From NCBI GenBank assembly GCA_018894105.1, contig CM032128.1:31581299-31645298 (forward strand): a stretch of DNA of 64,000 nt, given 5' to 3'. The translations under genes and the position numbers were made by a program. This document shows, in pieces, positions 25,277 through 37,647 of the stretch. Under the pieces are notes generated by a model. That model saw nothing but the letters and a program-made list of their open reading frames with translations, was not told where the DNA came from and did not search any database. This DNA comes from Jacaranda mimosifolia. Taxonomy: Eukaryota; Streptophyta; Magnoliopsida; Lamiales; Bignoniaceae. The stretch's first letter is position 1, and every line of letters begins with the position of its first letter.

Positions 25277-25612
25277 TTGTGAAAATAGGATTGTGATTAT
25301 GATCATTCATAATGTAGACTGAAATTTATATTGATATTAAAATATGACCAAAACTCATTATAAAGTGAAAAAAAAGAACAGTGACCACCAAAAAATACAA
25401 TCAGCACCAGAGATTGCTTGCGTGGTGTTTGCACCGGTGTTCCACGCATGCGCCACACAAGCGATCACCGGCACTGACTGTGTTTTCCTTGGCCGCTGTC
25501 CTTTTTTATCGATTTTGAACGAGTTTGGTCCTACTTTAATACCATCCCAAATTTCGGTTCTAAAACGCAAAATGGCCATTGCTTCGAGTCTTAATTTTGC
25601 AATTTTCCCATT
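25277..25612. mobile_element. Insertion specific to the copy 3 block, foldback-like
   Basis: Copies 1 and 2 run from gataacctta straight into (c/g)cttttcttt(c/t)tcaa..gaataaaataaa. In copy 3 about 335 bases separate these flanks. The centre is GC-richer and partly palindromic: gcttgcgtggtgtttgcaccggtg faces ccacacaagcgatcaccgg. Termini are A/T-rich and loosely inverted. The frames 25344-25616 (plus) and 25358-25579 (minus) mirror each other across the palindrome and are not taken as genes. Confidence 0.5.
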
Positions 25613-26105
25613 CTGATTTTATTCTCAATTGAATAAAATAAATAAAAAGAGTCACTATATTATATAATATATATAAATAGAATTTGAATAGTTGAGCTTA
25701 TTCTAGAGTACAATCTTAAAATTATAAATTCAAATTTTTTATTTTAATTGATGTTTCATTTTATTTCATAGTATAGATAAACGTTAATTAAGTACAATAA
25801 ATATTTCTTTTTTAAATAAACATTTGAATGAGTGAATCACATACCGTAAAATAAAATGAAAAATGAAGTGGCAATTCAGAATGTAAGATGTGGAAAAATA
25901 AAGTATGGTACAGAAGAAATAAATTAAAAGAAAATGCCAAGTATTTATTAATACCAATTAAAACAAGTATATATCACTTTGTATTATTTGTCGTAATACA
26001 TAACAGAAAACTTAAAAGACATAAACTACACAAATTGATAATTAATATTATTGATCAAACTATGAATTATTTATGGTGGAACTAAGGCCATATAATATTT
26101 GAGAT

Positions 26106-27761
26106 TCATCGAATCTTGAAATGAGGCAAAGCTGAGGAAACTTCTTGAAATTTCATCTTGTAATATTCGTAATATTCCCTGAACAAGAACTCCCTGTATA
26201 TGGCTGGATTTTCATCGGACAGAAGCTCTTTTATCGGCGCAAATGGCTTCGCTGCGGCCCTGAGACTTGGAGTGAAGAAACATGCGACTGAAATCCTCGG
26301 CCCGACAGACTGAGCCACCACTCTGTGCTCCACACTTATGAACTTGTCATTGCTAATAATCTAATATTCATAGTATCATCAATTAAAAATAAAAAAGAAC
26401 AAGAAAAAAATAGTTAGAAAGTCAAGTACATATATATGAAATGTAAAATATAAATTAAAACAATAATTTTTTCATATACCTGCAAGAGATCACCAATATT
26501 GGCGATGAGGGCTCCACGGACAGGAGGCACATCGACCCATTGGTTGTCGTGAAGAATTTGGAGGCCGCCGATGTTGTCTTGCATGAGTAAGGTGAGAAAA
26601 GTCACGTCTGAATGTTTTGATGTGCCTAAGGTTTTTTGAGGCTCAGGGCATTTTGGATAGTACAAACATGCCAACGCCTCACTTTTCATGCATTCTATTC
26701 TTGACAGGTGATCGCTGGGAAGCCCCAGAGCCTCGGATAGTAATTCGGCCATGGCTTCCCTGATTTCAATCATGTGTTTGATGTATTTCTGTACTTCTTG
26801 TCTGCAAATTATTTACATTTTTGACAAGTTATATAATGCTCAAATTGAAATAGCGCTACTTATGATAAAGAAGATTGAAAAAACATAATCGTAATTATGG
26901 CCAATTGATAATATGTGATCAGGATTTAAGGTAGTATAAAATTAGGATTAAAACTCTTAAAAATTGAGAAAAAAAGGCACGAGTCATTGAAAAGCATAGT
27001 GAGCACCTGTATTTCCATGCGTGCAACACTTTTTGGTGAACGCCGAATAAATAATGACTGATGTTGACACTGTTTTTAGCAATTTGTGCCCATTTTTTTT
27101 TTTTTCTTCTAATTTTTAAGAGTTTTGGTTCTAATTTTGTGCTGTTCTAATTTTCAGTTCTATATTACGGTTCTATTTTTACAATTTTTTATTTACTATG
27201 TAAACATATATACCTGCAGGCTGAAGGTATATCTTGAGGATCGATTTGATCATCATGGAAAACACAAGTCAATATATCCCTCCAACAAGCGTAATCATTT
27301 TCTCTCTGAGGCGGATTGCTGCTGAATCTGACTCTCTTCCTGCTATCAGACGAATAGAAGGGCATCTTCTCCTCCGTTGGCTGTTCGTGGAATCGCCTGA
27401 CGGCTTCCAACATGGCGTCCATTGTGTCTAATGGGATCCCATGATTCACTATTCTGAAGAACCCCCATTCTTGGGCAGCCTTACGGATTTCCTCCACCAC
27501 TTCCCTCCGCCGTGCTCCACCGCTCTCCACCCCTTGAAAGTCAATGGTGGGCAGCTCGAGTTTTCCGGCACCACCGTGGCCGGTGGTTTTGGGTTGGGAA
27601 TGGCTCTCCAAGGTCTGAGGTGGATGGACGAAGATCCTTGGGATCTTAGCCACACCAGCATCCACGAGACCCTTGACGCCAGCTTTCGTTTCATCGAATT
27701 CTTTCACTTCTTTGGCCCAATCATAATGGTGCCCATCTCCATTACTGCTAGAAACCACCAT
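26106..27761 (-). CDS. 2-oxoglutarate/Fe(II)-dependent dioxygenase (ACC-oxidase-homolog type), copy 3
   Basis: Complete minus-strand gene: exon 1 27761-27214 (548 nt), exon 2 26801-26480 (322 nt), exon 3 26360-26106 (255 nt), giving 374 aa. Splice positions match copies 1 and 2, but intron 1 is 412 bp instead of about 115 because of an insertion. Catalytic set H246, D248, H302, R312/S314 is intact (SKHSD, VEHRV, GPRIS). It is the most diverged of the three: in the last exon alone it has V for L after HRV, R for K, A for G, and YREFLFREYYEYY where copies 1 and 2 have YRELMFMEFCDYY. The substitutions sit partly in the C-terminal region that shapes the active-site mouth in this family, so a changed substrate preference is conceivable but unproven. 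No frameshift or stop. Confidence 0.92.
26867..27195. mobile_element. Insertion in intron 1 of dioxygenase copy 3
   Basis: About 330 bases with no counterpart in the first introns of copies 1 and 2, where the flanks (tgctc(c/a)aattgaa and atatatacctgcagg) are about 60 bases apart. Loosely inverted ends: gattgaaaaaacataatcg on the left and, inverted from the right, aattgtaaaaatagaaccg. Size and end style resemble the insertion at 25277-25612. Exact boundaries are uncertain. Splice sites are not touched. Confidence 0.55.
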
Positions 27762-27790
27762 TTTTCCTGAGGTTTACTTGTGGAGAACAG

Positions 27791-27797
27791 TTATATA
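27791..27797 (-). promoter_or_regulatory. TATA box of dioxygenase copy 3
   Basis: TATATAA on the minus strand about 30-36 bases upstream of the ATG at 27761, in the same acagttatataaatga context as copy 2. Confidence 0.6.
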
Positions 27798-29469
27798 AAT
27801 GAATATATTTTTGTATCTTAACAACTAGCAAGTAGAGAGTGCATGAAATTGGTGAAGGATTATGTAACTATATATACTGCAGAAAAAGGGGTAACTGCCA
27901 GCTAATCTGCTACAGCCTCAGGAGTCAAGACAAAGATTGTAAGTGGATCCCTTCTTGACTAATTGTATATATTCCCTTAGAACACCAAATTTGAATTCAA
28001 AATTACATTAAAAAAGGCTAATCAAAGTGTACATTTCAAAAACATGCGGTGGGTGAGTAAATAAATTATTTTTAAAAAAATAGATATATATTTAAATAGA
28101 TTAATTTTTTTAATTATATGTGATAATACCATATATATTTTATTAATTTAATTACTATATTTTCATCAAAACTCACACGCGTGCAAAGAATTTAAACTCG
28201 AAACCTCTTAAATTGTATGGATGATACTATTGACTCAACTAACTACTCGTTTTTTCACTAAGTCAATATTTAAATACATATACATGAATTATATATATGA
28301 ATTCTTCTAACTCTGCCTACTATATATATATATATATCGCACAGCTGCAATCTTGAATATGACATGCAACAAACAAATATCATTTCACCCTGAACAAAAC
28401 TAACAATCAATTAACACATCTTAAAAAAAAAAAAAAAAAGACCATGTGAAAGAATTAAATGGTTTTGAAAGATTTTAAAAGGCAGCAGCATCCCCATTTG
28501 GTGCAAACTGACGCGAGCAAAAAGAGCTTGAAACATTGGTCCACCACATTGCATATGTGTGTGTGTGTGTGTACAAAATTCTCTTATCTTCTTAGTTAAT
28601 GAAGAATTTAATCTCACTAAAGAATTATAATCTTATTAATTATTCCATTTATATAGTTTTGATAGTGACACCCTTTTCATCTGCTTTTGTTAATCTTTTT
28701 TTGGTTAAATATTGAGAAAATATTGAAAACATCATCTGACTCCACCAATAGTTAATAATCTTGTAAAGTTATAATCATTCGCTTCTATATTTATGGATGG
28801 TATAAGTATCACAAAAAAAGTGAATAATAAATAATAATGCTTATTTTCACCCTCTAATTAATTAAATTCAACAAGAAAAATTAAATCTTGCATGAGAGTA
28901 TTGAATTGTTAACCAATCATATATTAATGCTAAAAAAATTTGTACTTTGCGATCAAATTAACTAAAAATGACAATAATATTCTTTATTGTTGAAATATAC
29001 AAATATTTGTAACCAGATTAAATTTATGTTAATAAAATTATGATTTAGAAAAATATTCAAAAATTTTCACACAAAATAAGAGTTTATATCGTAGACCGTA
29101 GCAACAAAAATCATGGACAAGAGATGAAATCCTAGGATAGATTAAAAAAAAAAAAGAGTGATTTCTTGGAGTCGAGACATTTATTATTTATTTTTTGAGA
29201 AAAATATTAACTGATTTAATTTTATTAACATAATGTTTTTATTCAAAGGTTATTCATGCTTCGATTAACTGCTATAATTTTTAGCTTAATAGTAAATGCT
29301 AATTAATTTTTTTGATGATAAATGTTGATGTGGAGCATAAGGTATTAGGAATTTATATATGCGTATGTGTGTGTATATATCCAGCAAATTTGGAGTTATC
29401 ATTATAAGGGTAATTATGGGGGCCAATCGGAAAAGTTTTTAGACACTACGGAAGTCATGTTGATTAGAA

Positions 29470-29830
29470 AAGAGTGTTGAGATGATCTTATAAGTTGTTC
29501 AAAAATAAAAAATTAAAAAACTATTTAATAATTTTTTTATAAAATAAAATTTATAAGATCTTAAAATAAGATATTAGAATTTTATAAGTTCTTTCCAAAA
29601 AAGTAAAGAGATTATAATTTATTTCTTAATGAGCTCCTTTAATTTTAATTAATTATCATAATTATTAAATTACCATTAATGACATCTATTATAAGTTTCT
29701 AGATCTTATTTTATTCAAATACTTTAATAATTTATTTTAAAAATAAAATCTAGTATTCTATAAATTCTAAAAATATTTTATAAAATATAGGAGATTTTAT
29801 AAGATTTTTCAAGTAAGCTTGATTCAATTT
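29470..29830. mobile_element. Degraded MITE related to the 18189 element
   Basis: Contains (c/t)ttataagtt, taagatctt and ttataagattt motifs in both orientations like the interior of 18189-18565. The GGGTGTTTGG ends are no longer recognisable. Confidence 0.4.
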
Positions 29831-30129
29831 TGGAACTTTTTGACTGCAAAAATTAAACTAAAAATCCCAAATATAATTAAGCGATTTTGTTGGCATTTAA
29901 TTACCTTCAATTATATCATATATATATATATAATGTTGATTTCAAAGAAATTACACTATATATTACCTATTTTATTTATGATATAATCATATTTTCATCA
30001 AGATGCACTGTATATGAAGGATTTAAATTCCAAACTTCACATATATAAGTGTAAGACAATGCTATTGAATTAATTGACTACTTGACTTTTCATCGAGTCA
30101 ACATTTACATACGTATGAAATTCTTCTTC

Positions 30130-30750
30130 AAAACCGATTCAACCGGTGGTGGTTCGACCTGTTGACCGCTGGTTCACTTATTATTATTTTTTTTTCAAAT
30201 TTAAAAATTATTTAAAAAAAAAATAAAAAATTTTAAAAAAGAAAAAAGAGTTATGAGTTGAAGAGATAACTAAAGATTTTGGACATGTACTTTTTTGAAA
30301 CATGATTTATTTCCTTAAAATTTAATGAAGTAGTAGTTATATGTGGATGTTTATGTTTATTTTGTTGTTTTAGTTTATTTAATCTCTCTTAGATTGTGTT
30401 GAATATTGAGTGTCTAAAAATTTGTTTTTACTTGATTTTAAATTATGAAATGAACGATTATTTAAATTAATGTTAGACATTATTATTTTTTATTTATTTA
30501 TAGTTGATTAATTGTGAAGTCGGTTTTTTTTAAGAACATATTTAAAAATGAGTAAGAATTAACATTTTTTCAAATAATATTTTTTTCTATATTATTGGAA
30601 GCTTTTTATTTTGTTAATATTAAAATATTATATATATTTATCAAATTAAATATAATTATTACATCATTATGATATCATATCGATCAAACCGGTGGTCCAA
30701 CAGGTTGAACCAGTGAAACTAGTATTGTCCGGTCCAATTTTAAAAATATT
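30130..30750. mobile_element. Short element with inverted ACCGGT-containing ends
   Basis: Left end accggtggtggttcgacctg is answered in reverse at the right end by ggtccaacaggttgaaccag and accggtggtcc. The A/T-rich interior of about 520 bases has no coding frame. It separates the two copies of the distal repeat. Superfamily not assigned. Confidence 0.45.
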
Positions 30751-31734
30751 GTCCTATGGTAATAACCTAGTGACAATTTATTTGTGACAAGATTTTTATT
30801 GAAATAAAAATTAGATCTTGCATGAAAGTATTGAATTATTAACCAACCATATTAAATGCTAAAATTCGTACTTTGAAATCAAATATTTAAGAAAGACAAT
30901 AATATCTTTATTGTTGAAATATAGAAATAATTGCAACCAGGTTAAATTTATGTTAATAAAATTATCATTAGAAAAATATTCAAAAACTTTCACAGAATAA
31001 GAGTTTATAGTAAAAATAAAATTTTCCTTTAGAGATACTATAAAAGAACAGAAATGGGCCAATATATTGCACAATGGGTACAAATCATTTATCCAATAAT
31101 AAAATAAAATAAACTAAAGAACCAGCTATAAAGCTTACAAAATTAATGATGCAGACTTATCGATAGTAAACTGATAGCAACAAAAATTAATGAGGGATAA
31201 GAGATGAAAACCCTAGATATATTAAAATAAAAAAGAGTGATTTCTTGAAATCCAGACTTGTATTATGTATTTTTTGAATTTTTTTTTAACTGGTCTTTAA
31301 TTGATTCACTTTTTTTTTTTAATTTTTATCTAATTCCAATGTAGCGATATTTTTTTATTCAACAGGTTTATTAATAGTAAAATAAAAAATATATAATTAA
31401 TAAGTGTAGTATTTATCACGCACTTTTTGTTGATGAAGGTAAATTTTTGTAACTGATCGACTAATATGACATCTTTTCTCTCTTTTATAAATTTGATTTT
31501 TTGTTTGAGGAATCAGAATACAATGACATTTAGACTCTCGTATCAAATGAAAAAATAGGCGGGAGTTGGCTGGATTACCAAAATGAAAATGTATGTGAAT
31601 TGTACTTAGTTCTACATATAAAGGGAAAATTTGATTGTTGCCGGAATTTGAAAATTTGGTTGGAAATTCTAACCTGGCACACCGAAAAGTGTTGAAATTG
31701 GAAATCACTACAAAAAAAAAAAAAAAAAAAAAAT

Positions 31735-32070
31735 TTTAGTGACCGATTGAGAGGTCACTAATAAGTGACCGAATTAGTGACCGCAACAGAAAAGCGGTTA
31801 CTAATTAGTGACCGAACTCTTTTTTCAGTTACTAATATTAGTGACCACACAAAGCGGTCACTAATCCGGTGGTCACTAATTCGGAATTCGAGTGGTCACT
31901 AATTCGGCCACTAATTAGTGACTGAACTAAGAGTACGGTCACTAATATTAGTGACTGTATAAAGCGGTCACTAATTCGGTTATCAATTAGTGGCCAAAGT
32001 TTGTGTGGTCACTAATTCGGTCACTAATATTAGTGACAATATAAAGCGGTCACTAATTAATAACCACGTT
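31735..32070. repeat. CACTA subterminal repeats, left
   Basis: More than a dozen copies of gtgacc(g), ggtcactaat and agcggtcactaat in both orientations, as expected for binding sites of an En/Spm-type transposase. Right-side counterparts lie at 43330-43590. Confidence 0.8.
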
Positions 32071-32540
32071 TTTCAATCAATAAATGGACACAAATATAAA
32101 GTTTTATTTTTTGCATATTCTTGTAATATGAAAACATGCAATTAATGTAATACATATATAAGCAATAAAATATTGTGTTTGTTATAAACATATATATATG
32201 TTTGATAATAATATATGTATATATGAAAAATATAAAAATATATGTACATATATAAATATATAACCACTAAATATTTCTATATAAGATCCATATAATTGAA
32301 CATTAATTTATTAATGTATATATAGATACACAAAGAAATAAACAAGAATAATATTCTTATACAAAGAAAAAAATGAGAATTAATTAATATATACATGTCA
32401 ATAATAAATATATATTATACATGTATTATGAGTAAATAAATACTTATAATATAATTAATTTAATATTATATATTAATTTGTATGTATAAGCATATATACA
32501 TATTACTATATATGTGTAAACTATTTATTACTATAAATAG

Positions 32541-33334
32541 TGATATGGGACTAGCCCAATAGGGCTCTTAAGGCCCATTAAGCTTACTGGGTCCAAGTGC
32601 AACCAAGCCTAAGGTCTACCATGAGGTTGAATCTTATCACTTCTAATCGACCAAATTTATTGGGCCTTGCTACAGCCAGGCCCAGGTTTGGTCGAATAGA
32701 TTGGAGACTCTTATCTTTGATTGACCATAGAGGTCAATTCACTCGATCTTTTCGCTAATTGAAGCAAAGTTAAGTGCTTAGTAACTAATGATGGTGGTCA
32801 GTACCGCCCAATTCGCCACATTAAATGCGCCTCAACCACCCATCCATATGCATTTATTGTTGTGACGACGTGTCACCTCCGCCATTAATGTTGTTGTCTC
32901 TGCATTAATGACGGTGTGGCCTCTCCCTTCGTTTAGCTTAATAGCCTACACAGTCAATAGTTGCAAAGCATGGGCTAAGGTCGAAATGATTGAAACTTCC
33001 CCCACTTGCGGGAATTATGCAAAAAGCCTAGCGAGGCGAGTTTCGTCTTTTCACTCATAAGCATACACCATGAATACTCAATCCACTCAGTACAATGGTA
33101 AGAAAAACACTCTCAATTAAGCTGTTACTTTGCTCATTTTCTCACATCTCAGGTCTAGTGACTAATCTAACCATCGGAGGGTCTTAGCCGAGGACCCTCT
33201 CGGCTAGCCTAACGTGTGCTACTTGATTGCAGGTTCCACTCGACACCCCTATCAGGTCGAAATAGACTACGTAACTGTTTAGAGACCATCACCCAGGTCG
33301 AGCTAAATAGTGTTCCACAAAATTTGTATCAATA
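32541..33334 (+). repeat. Element 1, 5' LTR
   Basis: Starts TGATATGGGACTAGCCC and ends ..TGTATCAATA, where the 3' LTR has ..TGTATCAACA. 794 bp. Confidence 0.9.
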
Positions 33335-33335
33335 T

Positions 33336-33355
33336 TTTGGTGCCGTATGTGGGAA
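33336..33355 (+). promoter_or_regulatory. Element 1, primer binding site
   Basis: ttttggtgccgtatgtggga directly follows the 5' LTR, in the position and general form (TGGYGCCGT) of many plant gypsy primer sites. The tRNA species is not assigned. Confidence 0.6.
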
Positions 33356-33375
33356 ACCCAAATTTACAGCCGAAA

Positions 33376-34950
33376 ATGGTAGAAACCAGGCGAACCACCT
33401 CCGAGAGGTAGAATGACCGTCACTCACCTCATCCAACATCCTTGCCGTTGCAGGAGTAACCCGTGCAGGAGATAGGAGCCTTGGTTCTCAAACTGAGCAT
33501 GTGGTCACTTTGACCATTCTGCAGCTTATGTAGATGATCAGCGACCAAATCTCAGCTCAATTGTCCGCTGCATTGCAGAGGCATAATGATCAACCAGCAC
33601 CACCTGTGAGTGCTACTCCTCATTCGAAGCACCAAGAGGAGCAGCTCCCGACGGAAGGCTGTAACAGGAACGAGACACGCCATCCCCCCAGTAGGCGTGA
33701 GTTAAGCTCGGGCCGTTTCCCTCGCAGTGAACCTCATCATCTCTCATGGGAAGAGGTAGCTAAGTCAGCGGACTAGTGGGTTCGACCCAATCGAGCTCAG
33801 CAGCGAGATTGGGTTGAACGCCCAAAACCTAGTTGAGATATGTCCAGGGCTGATAGAGAATAATAGGAGGAGGTATCACATCAGGTCCAGCAATTCAACA
33901 GGAGATTGGAGGAAATCTCGAGAAGAAATTTGGAAAGAACTCAAGCTGATATAGCTCCCCGAATCCGATGTGAAAGAGAATCACTTTTTGTGCAAGAGAT
34001 TATTGAAGAAAGGATAGCTCTCGATGCAACGGTTCTTATCCAGTTGCCGTGATATGATGGGTCGTCCGACCCGAATGAACACCTTCTGCAGTTTGAACAT
34101 ATGATGCAATTGCATGGTCACAGTGACCATATTCATGCAAAGATGTTGGTTACCACTTTTCAGGGTATAGCATTGGAATGGTTTGTTAAGCTTGAGCTGG
34201 TGTCCATATATTCTTACGACCAACCTTGTGATAAGTTCTTACATTAGTTTGCCAGCAGAAGGAAAGCCAAATTGCCCCATACTCATCTACACCATGTCAA
34301 GCCGAATGAAGGTGAAACTTTAAGGGACTTTTTCTCCAGGTTTAACACTAAGGTCTTGAAAATCGACAATCCCTGCATTGAGTTCTTGATTGATGTGTTA
34401 TTTCTAGGATTGAGGCACAAAGAGTGTGCTAATGCATTGGTGATATAATGCCCTTGTATGATGGAGGAGCTCCTTGATTTGGCAGAGAGATACATAACCC
34501 AAGAGGAGATGAACAAGATGAAATTCCGGGGAGGGGAGTTTGACAAGAAGAGAGGAAAGGAGAAAGATGACAGGCATCAGAAGAAAGGTCACAGGTCTCC
34601 TATCAAGCACTTCCATAATTATGTACCCTTGAACACGTCTCATAAGGAGGTCTTGTTAGCGATCTAACATGACAATCTCTTGAAGAGGCCCAGAAAGCTC
34701 ACAGAGACGGAAGCCATGAAGAAATCAAAGAAGTATTGTTAATTTCATCGATAGAAGGGACATGACACAGAGGATTGTTTCAATCTTCAGGATGAAATCG
34801 AGCGCCTCATTAGATAGGGTCATCTCAAGAAGTTTGTGGATTAGAAAGCTCTGCAAGCCATGACTCAATCCCACCAGACTCCTTGTAGAGAATGGTCTCC
34901 GAGCCCTAGGCGAGAAGATAAGGGGAAGCAAAAGATGGGAGATGACCGCC
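33376..34950 (+). pseudogene. Element 1, gag (broken)
   Basis: Relic of a retrotransposon gag. The capsid-like part lies at about 34060-34470 (ALEWFVKL, then LRDFFSRFNTKVLKI and FLGLRHKECANAL). A zinc-knuckle-like region is near 34725-34800 (KGHDTEDCFNL). A dozen or so in-frame stops, many of them TAG, break it. Family recognition is firm; function is lost. Confidence 0.8.
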
Positions 34951-34954
34951 CCCT

Positions 34955-35599
34955 TTGAAAGGGGTAATTGACACGATAGTAGGGGGACCATCTGGAGGAT
35001 ATTCGAGGTCAGTGAGAAAACAAGTGCAAAGACGCCTTGAATCTAGTAGGCTGGTGAATGCTAAACCAGTCTATCAGCTATCCACTAGTGCTGAGCCCAT
35101 TTCCTTTTTAGATTTTGATCTAAAGCACTTAGGAGGTCAAGGCACAGGGGGTAGCCTAGATTGCCCTTTGGTGGTTTCCGTAGAAATCACAAACTTTGAG
35201 GTTCGCAAAGTGCTAATCAACAATGGTAGCTCCGTAAATGTCATCTTTTTATCTACCCTTGACAAGATGCAGCTAGGAAAATTGAAGTTCGACCTTATCA
35301 GAACACCTCTGGTTAGTTTTGGGGGATCATAAATCGTTCTGGTAGGGTTTATCAATTTGATCACCTCCTTCAGCGAAGCTCCTAAGAGATGCACCCTGAT
35401 GATCAATTCCCTTGTAGTTGATTCCCCGTTCACTTATAATGCTATCGTTGGCAGATTGGCTTTAAATGATTTCCAAGCACTTGTGTTGACGTATCATATG
35501 AAGGTCAAATTTCCTACACTAGCAGGAATAGGTGAAATGCTTTGCAACATGAAGGAGGCATGGTGGTGTTACACCATCTTGGTTGAAGCCAACTCCTAG
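34955..35599 (+). pseudogene. Element 1, aspartic protease (broken)
   Basis: Retropepsin-like segment (DCPLVVSVEI, then INNGSSVNVIF). The catalytic position at 35219-35221 encodes Asn (AAC) where the family has Asp, consistent with a G-to-A change. An in-frame TAA lies at 35329-35331. The continuation 35357-35599 (YNAIVGRLALNDFQA) is the usual stretch after the protease. Confidence 0.75.
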
Positions 35600-35641
35600 A
35601 AAGTTCGACCTCAACTCAAGCCCTCGAGGGACATCTCAGTA

Positions 35642-36766
35642 ATGAAACCTGAGAAGGGTCAGGTCAACAAGAAGAGGAAAATAGAGGATACTAGGGTCGA
35701 ACTGGTTGAAGAATTCAAGACCATCGAGCTAGAATCGAGGGACCCTGACAAGACAACTCGAATAGGAGTGAGCTTGGGAGGTCGAATAGAATGCATGCTT
35801 GTTGACTTTCTCCAGAGGAATCTTGATGTCTTTGCATAGAAGGCTGCCAACTTGCAAGGCATTGATCCTAAAATCATCGTTCACCACCTTAATATTGACC
35901 CCATATACAAGCCAGTTCGACAGAAGACCATAACTTTTAATGCTGAAAGGACTCAGATCATTGAGGAGGAGGTCAACAAGCTTCTTGACGTAGGCTACAT
36001 TGTTGAGATCCAATATCCTACTTAGTTATGTAATGTAGTCTTAGTCCCCAAGAATGAGGGAAAATGGAGAATGTATAACAATTTTACCGATCTTAATAAA
36101 GCATGCCTGAAAGACACGTATCCTCTACCTCGTATAAACATATTAGTTGAGTTTACAGCTGTATGTGATCTCTTAAGCATGATGGATGCCTTATAAGGGT
36201 ATTATCATTTTTTTATGGCTCCCGAGGACCGGGATAAAACCTCTTTTGTGGTACCTAATGGCATATATTGTTTCTTAGTTATGCCATTTGGATTGAAAAA
36301 TGCCGGTGCAACCTATCAGAGATTGGTTAATTTTATGTTTAAAAATGAGATAGGTCGGTCTATGGAGGTTTATGTGGATGATATGATTGCCAAAACAGAG
36401 AAAGAAGCTAACCACCTGGCCAACCTCGCCCATATCTTTTCCATCCTCCATGCTTTTGGTATGAAACTTAATCCTATTAAATGCTTTTTTGGAGTGAGAG
36501 GAGGAATGTTTCTCGGATACATGGTTAGTCAATGGGGAATTGAAGCTAATCCTAAGAAAATTCAGGCTATACAAGATATAGCACCTCCCCGAACAATTAA
36601 AGATGTCCAAAGGTTGGTATGGCGGATCATCGCTTTGGGTCAGTTTATTACACGATTGGCGGATAATAGTTTGCCCTTCTTTCGAGTGTTGAGAAATGCA
36701 AAGAAGTTTCAGTGGACAATAGAATGTGACCAAGCTCTGGTTGAACTCAAAGAGTACCTCTCTTGA
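35642..36766 (+). pseudogene. Element 1, reverse transcriptase (broken)
   Basis: Gypsy-type RT. Palm motifs run from about 35880, with LNKAC near 36096, the VMPFGLKNAGATYQ block near 36276, and the catalytic YVDD box at 36371-36382, still intact. Then FLGYMVS near 36511 leads into the connection domain. Stops occur at 35838 (TAG), in YPT*LCN near 36024 (Trp to TAG), in A*GY near 36193, and TGA at 36764-36766. Confidence 0.88.
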
Positions 36767-36772
36767 CCCCCT

Positions 36773-37640
36773 ATGCTAGCCAAGCCTGCGATTGGGGAAA
36801 TTTTGCACTTGTATTTAGTTGTGTCGACGATCGTCGTTAGCTCAGTCTTGGTATCAACACGAGAAGGAGCAAACAAGCTAGTGTATTACATTAGTAAAGT
36901 TTTGCAAGGTCCCAAACATAATTACTTGGGGATAGAAAGGTTTGCCTTGGCATTGGTCACGACAGCGAGAAAATTGAGACCTTATTTTTTGTCCCACACC
37001 ATCATCGTCCTAATGAACCAACCTTTGAAATAGATATTCTCTAAACTAGATACTTCGGGAAGGTTGACCAAATGGGCTATTGAGTTGGGAGAATTTGACC
37101 TCAAATTTCAACTGCAGGTCGCTATAAAAGCTCAAGTGCTAGCAGATTTTGTGGCAAAGCGAGTTGACCTACCACCACCCCAAGAATCACAATCATTAGT
37201 CTGGTCCTTGCATGTTAATAGATCGGCTACAAACGCAGGTGGTGGGGCAAGGATATTATTGTGCTCCCCCCAAGGTAAAGAATATGAATTTTCCATTAAG
37301 TTAAACTACATTATCACCAATAATGAAGCAGAATAAAACGAAGCCCTTATTGAAGATGGCGCTAGATAGCCTAAGAACTTGACAGCTGTTACCGATTCTC
37401 AACTTGTCGTGAAACAATTTGAGGGAAATTTCAAAGCAAGAGATATAACTATGAATGCCTATCTTAATGAAGTTAGGAGGTTGGACTAGCGATTTGAAAA
37501 ATTTATGCTGAGTCAAGTACCCTAATCAAAAAATGAGAGAGCAGATGCACTTTCTAAGTTTGCCAGTGCGTCCAAGGGTACCAGGGATAGATCTATCACC
37601 TTTCTAGTATCAGATAGACCCTCTATTACTGGGGTGGCAC
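36773..37640 (+). pseudogene. Element 1, RNase H (broken)
   Basis: Two RNase H-like portions, as usual in the Tat lineage. The first (LVYYISKVLQG, ERFALALVTTARKLRPYF) covers 36773-37033. The second, starting near 37200 (SLHVNRSATNAGGGARILL, NNEAE), covers up to the ADALSKFAS motif near 37540. In-frame stops at 37031 (TAG), 37333 (TAA) and others. Confidence 0.8.
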
Positions 37641-37647
37641 TGTATAC

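Larger units (their letters stand above)
27800..31705. other. 5' flank of dioxygenase copy 3 and repeated distal segments
   Basis: No supported gene. 27800-28700 parallels the 5' flanks of copies 1 and 2. 28840-29230 and 30780-31390 are two diverged copies of the distal segment also found at 12780-13330. The frame 31397-31708 has no family match. A GT run lies at about 28556-28572. Confidence 0.5.

Noticed and set aside
25344..25616. 90-residue plus-strand frame between copies 2 and 3
   Set aside because: Lies in a block-specific insertion with a palindromic centre, and the opposite strand is open as well.
5031..27761. Calling the three genes true ACC oxidases (ethylene biosynthesis)
   Set aside because: The N-terminus (FDETKAGVKGLVD, then IPRIFVHP), the exon layout and the extra length fit the ACC-oxidase-homolog class of 2-oxoglutarate-dependent dioxygenases instead.
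31735..32070. Regularly recurring short motifs reminiscent of a CRISPR-like array
   Set aside because: Motifs occur in both orientations with irregular spacing, and the region abuts perfect CACTA termini. These are transposase-binding subterminal repeats.
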